From JAVJRN01 sp040218415 (GTDB lineage: Bacteria > Bacteroidota > Bacteroidia > Cytophagales > Cyclobacteriaceae), in assembly GCA_040218415.1 (NCBI GenBank), contig JAVJRN010000025.1:50921-114920 (forward strand): a DNA stretch of 64,000 nucleotides, written 5' to 3'. Position 1 is the stretch's first letter. Each line of letters opens with the position of its first letter. Position numbers and translations under genes: made by a program. Positions 9,104 through 17,557 of the stretch are shown here, piece after piece. The notes below the pieces were generated by a model. That model saw only the letters and a program-made list of their open reading frames with translations, was not told the origin of the DNA and did not search any database.

Positions 9104-9592
9104 ATGAAAAAAAATGACATGAAACAGGTAATTAATATTATACTCTTTAGTGCACTCGGATTTTTAATGATTGCTAATGTTGGGTGCACGGATACAAAAA
9201 GTAAGACAGAGGAGAAGGTGATGGTACAAAGTGATGGTTTGTTGACTTCCGTAGAAGGATCAAACCTACTATCTTCCAACTGCTACATTTGTCATAACCC
9301 GAATACCAGTTCTCATGATGAGATTCTCGCACCACCTCTTGCTGGAATAAAAAAACGCTATATACGAGAAAGTAAAGACCGGGCAGATTTTGTTGATCGC
9401 ATGGCCGGTTTTGTTGCAAACCCAAGGGAAGAAGTGGCTTTAATGAAGGGGCCAATAAGACGTTTTGGGCTTATGCCGAAAACCACGCTGAGTATGGAAG
9501 AAATAGGTGCAATAGTAGGCTTCATCCATGATAACGAGATTCCAGAACCATCTTGGTTTGCCAATCATGAAAAAGAAATGCATAAAGATTAA
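9104..9592 (+). CDS. Membrane-anchored c-type cytochrome
   Basis: The protein has about 162 residues from the ATG at 9104; an ATG at 9119 is equally possible, and the frame also extends upstream to a GTG that would overlap the previous gene. The N-terminus is a hydrophobic signal or lipoprotein signal ending NVGC. One haem c site is visible, CYICH (C60, C63, H64), with the likely axial methionine in RFGLMPKTTLS. Length and layout match small mono-haem cytochromes. It lies directly downstream of the DUF2202 gene. An electron-transfer role in the periplasm is expected, but its partners are not shown. Confidence 0.85.
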   Translation: MKKNDMKQVINIILFSALGFLMIANVGCTDTKSKTEEKVMVQSDGLLTSVEGSNLLSSNCYICHNPNTSSHDEILAPPLAGIKKRYIRESKDRADFVDRMAGFVANPREEVALMKGPIRRFGLMPKTTLSMEEIGAIVGFIHDNEIPEPSWFANHEKEMHKD

Positions 9593-9795
9593 GCAAACAT
9601 TTTTTTAGTGATAATGGCGGCTAGTACCTTATCAGTTTTGGTTTCTTGTTAGCATCCCCCGTTTCTCCAAAAACATAACCCTAATACTGTGATCGATTTT
9701 TTAGCTTGGAGCTAAAGCTTATAATGTGTTGAGTTAAAAACGGTATAAATAAATTTCTCACATAGCTCTCAAAAAAAGCTATTTTAGTGAGAATA

Positions 9796-10437
9796 CTAAT
9801 CCAACAAACCCTCTTGCACCGCAATCCTCACCAAACCGGCGACATTGTTTACTTCCAATTTGGTCATTAGCGCTTTGCGATGGGTTTCTGTGGTTCTTAT
9901 CGCAATGAAAAGCTGCTCAGAAATTTCTTTGGTCGAATATCCCTCTGCTACGAGCTTCAAGATTTCTAATTCGCGTTTCGTCAGTTCTTGTGTTTTTTTA
10001 AGACCTGTTTTTTCGATTTCTTTTGCGCCACTTACCAGTGTTTCCATTGCCTTTTGCGAGTAATATTGGCGACCGGTCGATACGGCTTCTACACATTGGA
10101 TAAACTCATACTCATCCGCATTTTTTGGTAAATAGCCATGTACACCACTATCCAAGCATTTTTTCACGACGGATCGGTTGAGGTGCATGGTCAGTAATAC
10201 GAACTTGCAAACTGGATGAACAGCCCTGACTTTTTCAATTAATTCCAGTCCATTCCATACTGGCATGTCAAGGTCTGTGAGGAGTAGGTCTGGTTTGAGA
10301 ATTTTTATTTTGGAGAATGCCTCCTGTGGATCATCATAAATCTCCATGACCTCAAAAGAGGGATGTTCCTTAAAAAATTTTGCAATTCCTTGCGCCATCA
10401 GTTGATGGTCGTCAACAATGATAATAGAATAAGCCAT
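9796..10437 (-). CDS. NarL/FixJ-type response regulator
   Basis: This 213-residue protein has a receiver domain (1-120) with acidic pocket D9/D10, phospho-acceptor D55, switch T83 and K105. A LuxR-type helix-turn-helix follows (about 148-210: LTKRELEILKLVAEGYSTKEIS...). Its ATG overlaps the stop of the sensor kinase gene before it (TAATG), so the two are translationally coupled. It is the only response regulator next to three related kinases, so it may take phosphate from all three. Targets are unknown. Its HTH-coding DNA is duplicated at 8066-8202. Confidence 0.95.
   Translation of the reverse strand: MAYSIIIVDDHQLMAQGIAKFFKEHPSFEVMEIYDDPQEAFSKIKILKPDLLLTDLDMPVWNGLELIEKVRAVHPVCKFVLLTMHLNRSVVKKCLDSGVHGYLPKNADEYEFIQCVEAVSTGRQYYSQKAMETLVSGAKEIEKTGLKKTQELTKRELEILKLVAEGYSTKEISEQLFIAIRTTETHRKALMTKLEVNNVAGLVRIAVQEGLLD
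9797..9933. repeat. Direct repeat copy 2 (source of the HTH fragment)
   Basis: This is the part of the response regulator gene that is repeated at 8066-8202 with one mismatch over 137 bp. The complete gene lies here, so this is probably the donor copy. Confidence 0.95.
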
Positions 10438-12368
10438 TAGACAATGGGAATTTTAATCGTGACACTTGTGCCTGATTCTGGACTTGGCGCATAATCAACA
10501 CTTCCATTGATCATGTCTAACCTACTTTTGATATTGAGCAGGCCATGGCCTTTTGTCGACTCTTCGTTCATGCCTTTGCCATTATCCTCAAGGAAGAGTA
10601 GTAAATTTCCTTTTTGCTTAATCAACTGTACAGTGACTGTTTGTGCACCTGCGTGCTTGATGATGTTATTGATCAACTCTTGAATAACTCGATAAATACT
10701 GACTTCTATTCGCTCCTCAAAGCGGCCAGTGATGTTATGATGCTCAAAGCTGTAGGTCGTATCCGTATACTGAAAACTGGATTGCAACAAATCTTCAATC
10801 GCTTCCACAAGACCTTTTTCCATCAAAGCTCTCGGCATCATTTGGTGAGAAATATGCCTGACTTCTTCTGCTGATTTGGAGAAGGACGTGGCAATCTCAT
10901 CAAGCTGTTTTCTTTGGTTCTCATCTCCGATCGACTTGCTAACACTTTGCAAGCCAAGCTTCAAAGCGCTGAGCTGCTGACCAATGCCATCGTGGAGTTC
11001 TTTACTTATTCTGGAGCGCTCTTCTTCGGTAGCGGTGAGCACTGTTTCAAAGCCTCGCTCTTTTTCTTGCAAAATAGCAGCTTGCAACTTTCGCTGCTGC
11101 TTGTTTTTGTATTGGTTGTAGAAGATGAAACCAGCCAAAAGCACAATAACAAGCCCCCCAATGAGCCCATAAACTTGAAAGCGTTTCCATTGGATTGTCG
11201 TTTCTTGCTCAGCTATTTCCAGCTTTTGTTCTGTGATTTCTTGCTCCTTTTGGGCGGTTTCATATTTTACATTAAGCTCTGAAAGTTGCTCTTGAATTTC
11301 AGAACCACGCAGCGTGTCTTCTAGAACCTGCGAAGAATCAGCATGTAAATAAGCCTCACGGAATTTATTGCTATTGAAGTATGCTTTTGCCAACGAACTA
11401 TGGATGGTTTGACGAACCCTTTTTTCACCTATTTTATTAGACAATCTGAGTGCTTCGTCCAAATACTTAATGGCGAGGCTGTATCGATTGAGATTAATGT
11501 AATTGGTGCCAATATTTTTTTGACTGATCATTATCCCCTGAAGGTTCCCCATTTTTTTGTCAAGCTCAATCACTTCTTCATAGCATTCACAGGATTTACG
11601 GAACTCTTCTAGCAGACCTAAGTCTGCACATTTTGATCTTTTTGCATTGGCCAATGCATACAGGTTATTGGTTTTTTCTAAAAAGGAAATGGCCTTTTCA
11701 TTATAAAAAATGGCCGAGTCGATTTTTCCTCTACTGGAATAACCGTAAGAAAGTGCGCTGTAAGATTTGCCAATCCTTTCAGGATCGCCCAAGTCAAGGT
11801 TGATTTGCAAGGCTTCCTCATAATATTGATCTCCTAATGGCCAGTTTTCCATCATGTAATAGGTACTTCCAATATTCATCAATACATAGGATATAAACGG
11901 CATATTGGCTTGTGCTTTATATCCCGTAAGTACATATTGCCAAACTTCAATGGCCTCCTTATATTCTGCTCTTGCACGATGCACCAAGCCGATGTTATTC
12001 CTCACTTTTAGGAGAATATCTTCCTGGTTGATAGCTAGGGCAATTTTTTCGGCTCGTTGAAAAAAATAATCTGCCGAGTCCAATTCATTTCTTGCCTGAT
12101 AAACTATTCCAGGGAGGTTATAGAAATTGAAAATCATCACCGAATCACTGAGTTCACTCTGGTGAGCAATAATCTCCGCCGCAATAGCTAAACACTGCTG
12201 TGGATATTTGTATAAGTTGCTTTTACAATAGCTATATCCAAGCTCTGCCTTTTCGTCATAAGTTTGCGCTTCATTGTATGCCCGCAGCAAAATATCTGTT
12301 TGCAAAGACCAAGCGGCGTTGGTATAAATGAGAATAATTAGGATGATGAGATAATGCCTACTGTTCAT
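10437..12368 (-). CDS. TPR sensor histidine kinase 1 (HisKA_3/HATPase)
   Basis: The protein has 643 residues from the ATG at 12368, which begins a clean signal peptide (LIILIILIYTNAAWS); an upstream in-frame start at 12419 would bury it. Order: signal peptide, periplasmic TPR array (about 40-345), coiled coil (KYETAQKEQEI...), one membrane helix (about 400-418), HisKA_3 domain with His459 in KELHDGIGQQ, and HATPase_c with N box (ELINNIIKH), G1 box (EDNGKGM) and GHGLLNI. It phosphorylates the coupled response regulator that begins at its stop codon. Its catalytic half is almost identical to those of the next two kinases. Confidence 0.93.
   Translation of the reverse strand: MNSRHYLIILIILIYTNAAWSLQTDILLRAYNEAQTYDEKAELGYSYCKSNLYKYPQQCLAIAAEIIAHQSELSDSVMIFNFYNLPGIVYQARNELDSADYFFQRAEKIALAINQEDILLKVRNNIGLVHRARAEYKEAIEVWQYVLTGYKAQANMPFISYVLMNIGSTYYMMENWPLGDQYYEEALQINLDLGDPERIGKSYSALSYGYSSRGKIDSAIFYNEKAISFLEKTNNLYALANAKRSKCADLGLLEEFRKSCECYEEVIELDKKMGNLQGIMISQKNIGTNYINLNRYSLAIKYLDEALRLSNKIGEKRVRQTIHSSLAKAYFNSNKFREAYLHADSSQVLEDTLRGSEIQEQLSELNVKYETAQKEQEITEQKLEIAEQETTIQWKRFQVYGLIGGLVIVLLAGFIFYNQYKNKQQRKLQAAILQEKERGFETVLTATEEERSRISKELHDGIGQQLSALKLGLQSVSKSIGDENQRKQLDEIATSFSKSAEEVRHISHQMMPRALMEKGLVEAIEDLLQSSFQYTDTTYSFEHHNITGRFEERIEVSIYRVIQELINNIIKHAGAQTVTVQLIKQKGNLLLFLEDNGKGMNEESTKGHGLLNIKSRLDMINGSVDYAPSPESGTSVTIKIPIV
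10499..11135. repeat. Kinase-core repeat, copy 1
   Basis: The DNA for the linker, HisKA_3 and HATPase parts of kinase 1 is nearly identical to about 12893-13545 and, slightly less, to about 15057-15670. Identity with copy 2 extends through the membrane helix (FIFYNQYKNKQQ). The last 20 residues differ from the other two copies. Confidence 0.85.
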
Positions 12369-12419
12369 TTTGATTTGATTTAACGAAAACAGAAAAAATC
12401 CCAAATTACCACGAGACAT

Positions 12420-12817
12420 TTACCGTAAAACCATTAGTCTAACAGCCAAAATAGGCATTCAACACGAAGTAATCAACAATTAAACCCTGATTATGGGCGC
12501 GAACTTTGTGATGAGCGCACAAATCGTAATAAATCAGTTAGTTTGGTTTTGAAAGGATAGCTAAGGCGGAATGACAAGCGATCTCGAAGTAGCTGATTTG
12601 AAGCTAGTTATGTTCGAAATAGATTTTCTATGGTAAGATTAGCGTTAAACTGACAAACAGGAGAGAAAAATTATTTGAAGAAGTCATGAGCCAGCGATCA
12701 ATGACTTGCTGTCATCAAATAATTTGATAGCCAAGGTGGAGGAATAAAAGACATTGCTACAGTCAAACTGCTCCTCCACTTGTTAAGGTTAGCTTGAATT
12801 ATGAAAGTTTTAGCGGC
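12420..12817. other. Intergenic region between kinases 1 and 2
   Basis: No ORF is convincing in this 398-bp gap. It holds two small inverted repeats: ATCAAA/TTTGAT near 12714-12729 and GTGGAGGA/TCCTCCAC at 12736-12743 and 12772-12779. Either could help end transcription of kinase 2, but neither has a clear T-run. Confidence 0.4.
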
Positions 12818-14806
12818 TCAGGTTGAGGTGTTAGACAAAGCTATTTTCACGGTAACGAACGTTCCTTTTTCGCTTCCAGGACTCCAATCGACGGTACCAT
12901 TGATCATGTCTAACCTGCTTTTAATATTGAGCAGTCCATGACCTTTTGTCGACTCTTCGTTCATGCCTTTGCCATTATCCTCAAGGAAGAGTAATAAATT
13001 TCCTTTTTGCTTAATCAACTGTACAGTGACTGTTTGTGCCCCTGCATGCTTGATGATGTTATTGATCAGCTCTTGAATAACTCGGTAAATACTGACTTCT
13101 ATTCGCTCCTCAAAGCGCCCCGTGATGTTATGATGCTCAAAGCTGTAGGTCGTATCCGTATACTGAAAACTGGATTGCAACAAATCCTCAATCGCTTCCA
13201 CAAGACCTTTTTCCATCAAAGCTCTTGGCATCATTTGATGCGAAATATGCCTGACTTCTTCCGCTGATTTGGAGAAGGACGTGGCAATCTCTTCGAGTTG
13301 TTTTCTTTGGCTCTCATCGCCGATCGACTTGCTCACACTTTGCAAGCCAAGCTTCAAAGCGCTGAGCTGCTGACCTATGCCATCGTGGAGTTCTTTACTG
13401 ATTCTGGAGCGTTCTTCCTCGGTAGCGGTGAGCACGGTTTCAAAGCCTCGTTCTTTTTCTTGCAAAATAGCAGCTTGCAACTTTTGCTGCTGCTTGTTTT
13501 TGTATTGGTTGTAGAAGATGAAACCAGCCAAAAGCACAATCAGCAAACCACTGAGGAGGCCGTAGATTTGAAATCGCTGAGATTTTATGGAGGATTCTTT
13601 GGAGGTAATCTCCAATTTTTGATTGGCTATTTCCTGTTCTTTTTGAGCGGTTTCATATTTGGTTTGAAGTTCATCGATTCCTTTTTGTTTCTCGGCACTG
13701 AGTACTGAGTCTTTATAGATGTCGTATTTGAGGGACGCAGCATAAGCTTCATTTAATCGATTGAGAGATGCCATTACTTCTTTCCGAATTTTGAATGTCT
13801 GCATCAGTCGCTCGTTATTCTTGCTTTCTTCTGCAAGGTTTAGTGCTTTATTTGAATAGAAAAGCGCACTATCGGAGCGATTGAATAAGGAATAGCCGCG
13901 CGCTATATTATTATAGATTTGACTCAGTTCGAAAGGATTATTTCTTAGCTCAAAGTATTTTTTTGACCGCAGGGAAGTTTGCAAAAATTCTTTTTCATCT
14001 TCACTATCGAGGTATACATTCGCTAGGTTGAGATAGATCTTAGAAAGAATTTCATAATCTTTTTTTGCAAGGGCGTGGGTCTCGGCAATTTTGAGATAAT
14101 ACTCAGCAGAATCAAGTTGATGTAAAGTCCGATAGGCCATGCCTAGGTTTTGAGCTTTGAAAGCTAAGTAAGGATTGGCTTCCAGTTTTTGCGCCAAATT
14201 AACGGCTAGTAGATAATAATCCTTGGCCTTGGACCATTCCTCAAGGTAGTTGTACACATTTCCAATATTGCCAAGCGTTGTGGGGATTCGGCTAGAATCT
14301 CCTGATGCTACTTGCAGGTCAAGGGCAACAAGAAGGTTGTTCAATGAAGACTCAAAGTCACCCAAATTCTGGTTGATGAGTCCAAGGTTGATAAGGGTAA
14401 CCACTCTGCCTTTAGGGAAATTATTCTTTTGAAACTGGTCTGATGCTTTTTGTAAATAGACTTTAGCGCTATCATAATTACCCTTACTCCACCACACGAT
14501 GGCGTAGTTGTTATAAGCCGTAGCGAGCTCTTTATCATTACCTGATTCAATACAAAACTGGATAGCCTGTTGGCCATATAAAGCGGCTGAATCCAAACTG
14601 ACACTTCGAAAATTCCAACACAAATCCGAAAGGATAATTGCTTTCAAGGAATCGGAAGGTTCAGCGCTCAACTCAACCTTTAAGCTATCCAAATAGGCGG
14701 TTTGTCCGAATGACACCCATGAGGTGAATAATCCAAGCGCAAACAATGTTAATATTAAAAAACTCCTCTTTGAAGCAGAAAGAAAGGCCGAGGTACTGTG
14801 AGTCAT
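12818..14806 (-). CDS. TPR sensor histidine kinase 2 (HisKA_3/HATPase)
   Basis: This 662-residue paralogue of kinase 1 has a signal peptide (about 14-35, ending WVSFGQ), a periplasmic TPR array (about 60-370), a coiled coil, a membrane helix (about 415-433), HisKA_3 with His474 and HATPase_c with intact N and G boxes. The TPR half is clearly diverged from kinases 1 and 3, which suggests a different input. The membrane helix and linker match kinase 1, whereas the extreme C-terminus (DWSPGSEKGTFVTVKIALS) matches kinase 3, so the gene looks mosaic. No response regulator adjoins it; signalling to the regulator at 9796-10437 is inferred. Confidence 0.93.
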   Translation of the reverse strand: MTHSTSAFLSASKRSFLILTLFALGLFTSWVSFGQTAYLDSLKVELSAEPSDSLKAIILSDLCWNFRSVSLDSAALYGQQAIQFCIESGNDKELATAYNNYAIVWWSKGNYDSAKVYLQKASDQFQKNNFPKGRVVTLINLGLINQNLGDFESSLNNLLVALDLQVASGDSSRIPTTLGNIGNVYNYLEEWSKAKDYYLLAVNLAQKLEANPYLAFKAQNLGMAYRTLHQLDSAEYYLKIAETHALAKKDYEILSKIYLNLANVYLDSEDEKEFLQTSLRSKKYFELRNNPFELSQIYNNIARGYSLFNRSDSALFYSNKALNLAEESKNNERLMQTFKIRKEVMASLNRLNEAYAASLKYDIYKDSVLSAEKQKGIDELQTKYETAQKEQEIANQKLEITSKESSIKSQRFQIYGLLSGLLIVLLAGFIFYNQYKNKQQQKLQAAILQEKERGFETVLTATEEERSRISKELHDGIGQQLSALKLGLQSVSKSIGDESQRKQLEEIATSFSKSAEEVRHISHQMMPRALMEKGLVEAIEDLLQSSFQYTDTTYSFEHHNITGRFEERIEVSIYRVIQELINNIIKHAGAQTVTVQLIKQKGNLLLFLEDNGKGMNEESTKGHGLLNIKSRLDMINGTVDWSPGSEKGTFVTVKIALSNTST
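12834..13545. repeat. Kinase-core repeat, copy 2
   Basis: Bases 12834 to about 13460 match 14998 to about 15624 at a constant offset of 2164 with only scattered differences. The distal part up to about 13545 matches kinase 1 instead of kinase 3. Confidence 0.85.
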
Positions 14807-14993
14807 TTACTTGAAAAATATTACCGACATACAAACTAGCAAATCGCAGGAAGTAATTCAACAAATCAATAACTAGAATCAGTAAAACTTATTTCTATAT
14901 CGAATGCGGTTTATACCGATCTATCTAGAAAGAGGCGTGGGCTTTTTCGAGTGAGGAAGTTTTACCAGCAAGTTGAAATGAGAAATCCTGGAT

Positions 14994-16778
14994 TTACGAC
15001 AAAGCTATTTTCACGGTAACGAACGTTCCTTTTTCGCTTCCAGGACTCCAATCGACGGTACCATTAATCATGTCTAACCTGCTTTTAATATTGAGCAGTC
15101 CATGACCTTTTGTCGACTTTTCGTTCATGCCTTTGCCATTATCCTCAAGGAAGAGTAATAAATTTCCTTTTTGCTTAATCAATTGAACAGTGACTGTTTG
15201 TGCCCCTGCATGCTTGATGATGTTATTGATCAGCTCTTGAATAACTCGGTAAATACTGACTTCTATTCGCTCCTCAAAGCGCCCCGTGATGTTATGGTGT
15301 TCAAAGCTGTAGGTGGTGTCCGTATACTGAAAACTGGATTGCAACAAATCTTCAATGGCTTCCACAAGACCTTTTTCCATCAAAGCTCTTGGCATCATTT
15401 GATGCGAAATATGCCTGACTTCTTCCGCTGATTTGGAGAAGGACGTAGCAATCTCTTCAAGCTGTTTTCTTTGGTTCTCATCGCCGATCGACTTGCTAAC
15501 ACTTTGCAAGCCAAGCTTCAAAGCGCTGAGCTGCTGACCTATGCCATCGTGGAGTTCTTTACTGATTCTGTTGCGCTCTTCCTCAGTAGCGGTGAGCACT
15601 GTTTCAAAGCCTTTCTCCTTTTCTAATAGAATGGCTTCCTGCAGTTTTTGCTTTTGCTTGGTCTTGTATTGGTTATAAAAAATCAAACCAAAAAGCACCA
15701 AGAAAAGGGTGCCGCCCGATAAGCCAGCGATCTGTAATCGCTTGGCGCTTAGTTCAGCTTCTTTTGAAGTTAGTGCTAGCTTCTGCTGAGCTATTTCTTG
15801 TTCCTTCTGGGCGGTTTCATATTTGGTTTGCATTTCTGCAATAGCCTCTACTTTCGAGCTAGTCAACAGACTATCAGACAATGCCTGTGACTGTTTTTGG
15901 TTTTCGTAAGCTTTGTTATAATTGTTGAGATTTAAATAACACTGCTCCAGCATGCTGTATACGTATCTTGTCAGATCCACATACCCAATTTCTTTCGATA
16001 ATTGCAGTGTTTCTACATAAGCACTGATGGCCTGTTCGTATCTTTTTCTTTGCTGAAACATTTCTGCCTTTGTTACTACGTTGATGGCAAGCCCTTTTTT
16101 ATCCGCAAGTCGTTTCCTTATCTCGTTTGACTTTTCTAGGTACGCCAAACCCTGTTTAAAATCTTCTTTGACAAAGTAAAAAGCAGCAAGTCGTTTTAGC
16201 TCATAACCCATACCCACTGAGTCGCCGATGGCTTCTTTGATTTCAAGAGCTTTGATCATGAGTGGAAAACTTCGATCGTACATTCCTCTTTTGAAATAAG
16301 ATTGGCCCTGATTGGAGAAGCTCACCGCTAATTCTTGATTGAGCTCATTGGGTTCGGCAATGCTTCTGGCTGCTTCATAATACTTATAAGCTTCCTTGAA
16401 GTTTTCTTGTCTGGAAAAAAACACCCCTAATTCATTATTGATTTTGGCCTGACCTTGTACCAGTTCAATTGAGTCGAACAAATTTTTGCTTCGTAAATAG
16501 TCCTTAAGTGCCTCTGGGTAATTGCCCAAATAGAAAAGTGAAATCCCTCGATACATTAATCCATAAGCTTCTTTGTCCTGCCAGCCTTGTTCTTGTGAAA
16601 GTTCAATGACAACTGTCATCTTTTCTTTAGCTGTAGCCGCATTTTTATTGATGACGGTTACTGCATAATTTAAGATGCTGTCTACTTTTTGTAGTTGATT
16701 TTCGGGTTGGTCTTGACCCTTTAAGAAAGAACAACCAAACAGAAGGGAAGCAATGAATAAGAACTTGATGCGCTGCAT
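14994..16778 (-). CDS. TPR sensor histidine kinase 3 (HisKA_3/HATPase)
   Basis: This 594-residue third paralogue has a signal peptide ending in a possible lipobox (LLFGCSFLKG), a TPR array (about 45-290), a coiled coil, a membrane helix (about 351-369, diverged from kinases 1 and 2), HisKA_3 with His410 and HATPase_c with EDNGKGM and GHGLLNI. It has the shortest sensor part. The distance to kinase 2 is 187 bp, so it may have its own promoter. The divergent neighbour is a lipoprotein gene at 16885. The shared regulator is inferred from core identity, not shown. Confidence 0.92.
   Translation of the reverse strand: MQRIKFLFIASLLFGCSFLKGQDQPENQLQKVDSILNYAVTVINKNAATAKEKMTVVIELSQEQGWQDKEAYGLMYRGISLFYLGNYPEALKDYLRSKNLFDSIELVQGQAKINNELGVFFSRQENFKEAYKYYEAARSIAEPNELNQELAVSFSNQGQSYFKRGMYDRSFPLMIKALEIKEAIGDSVGMGYELKRLAAFYFVKEDFKQGLAYLEKSNEIRKRLADKKGLAINVVTKAEMFQQRKRYEQAISAYVETLQLSKEIGYVDLTRYVYSMLEQCYLNLNNYNKAYENQKQSQALSDSLLTSSKVEAIAEMQTKYETAQKEQEIAQQKLALTSKEAELSAKRLQIAGLSGGTLFLVLFGLIFYNQYKTKQKQKLQEAILLEKEKGFETVLTATEEERNRISKELHDGIGQQLSALKLGLQSVSKSIGDENQRKQLEEIATSFSKSAEEVRHISHQMMPRALMEKGLVEAIEDLLQSSFQYTDTTYSFEHHNITGRFEERIEVSIYRVIQELINNIIKHAGAQTVTVQLIKQKGNLLLFLEDNGKGMNEKSTKGHGLLNIKSRLDMINGTVDWSPGSEKGTFVTVKIALS
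14998..15624. repeat. Kinase-core repeat, copy 3
   Basis: This is near-identical to 12834-13460. Similarity decays quickly upstream of about 15624, where the linker and membrane helix begin to differ. Confidence 0.85.
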
Positions 16779-16884
16779 GTATACGATATACCAAATTGTA
16801 TCTCATAAATACCAAAAAACCACGAGATAGAACGTTAAAATAGCCAATGATCTTTGAGTATTCAAAAATTTAAATCTCAAAGTC

Positions 16885-17517
16885 ATGAAAAAAACACAAA
16901 CACTTCACACGAATTCGCTATCTCTTTTAAGTTTACTCTGCATCGCACTCTTCACATTTAGCTGTGAAGAATCAGATGATGAAGTCACAAAAGATGAAGA
17001 CAATACTTCATCAATATCTGTCGATAAAAATACGGTTATCGTAGGTGAATCTTCTGCAAGCCTGGATATCTATACCTATTTCAGGGGCGAGGATTTTAAT
17101 GCCGATGGCAAAACATATTTGAACATCGTAGCACTTCAAGGGCCTTTTTCAGCTAATTCACCTAGCATTTCGCTTTTCATAAAAGATATGCCTGCCTCCT
17201 CTACGACACTAAACTGGCAAACCAGCTCGAATGCCGTGGGTGATCTAACTGCCAGCGAATTTATGCTGCAAGTACATGATGGAAATAAAAGGTGGTATGG
17301 TGAATATGGTAGCCCAGCATACAACACCACTGGATCACTGGATGTGAAAATAGAAGGGGATGTCGCTACCTTCTCATTTGCCGATATCGAATTGGGAGAT
17401 AAATTCCTTGCTGGCCAGAGCACCGAAACCAAAAAGTGTAGTGGCTCCTTCTCAGTCACTATCAGTGAAATAGATCCTACCTCTGGGCGAGGAGGAGAAG
17501 GCAATCTTGTCTACTAA
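16885..17517 (+). CDS. Lipoprotein of unknown function
   Basis: This 210-residue protein has a long lipoprotein signal ending LFTFSC (Cys27), followed by an acidic linker (EESDDEVTKDEDN) typical of surface-exposed Bacteroidota lipoproteins. The rest is predicted to be beta-rich with no recognised motif; SGSFSVTISEID near the end resembles the last strand of a beta sandwich. The bases just before the ATG (AAATCTCAAAGTC) are almost repeated before the next gene. The two genes lie 40 bp apart on one strand and are probably one operon. The function is unknown. Confidence 0.7.
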   Translation: MKKTQTLHTNSLSLLSLLCIALFTFSCEESDDEVTKDEDNTSSISVDKNTVIVGESSASLDIYTYFRGEDFNADGKTYLNIVALQGPFSANSPSISLFIKDMPASSTTLNWQTSSNAVGDLTASEFMLQVHDGNKRWYGEYGSPAYNTTGSLDVKIEGDVATFSFADIELGDKFLAGQSTETKKCSGSFSVTISEIDPTSGRGGEGNLVY

Positions 17518-17557
17518 ACTCAATTGCAATTTATCTATCAAATAAAATCTCAAAGCC

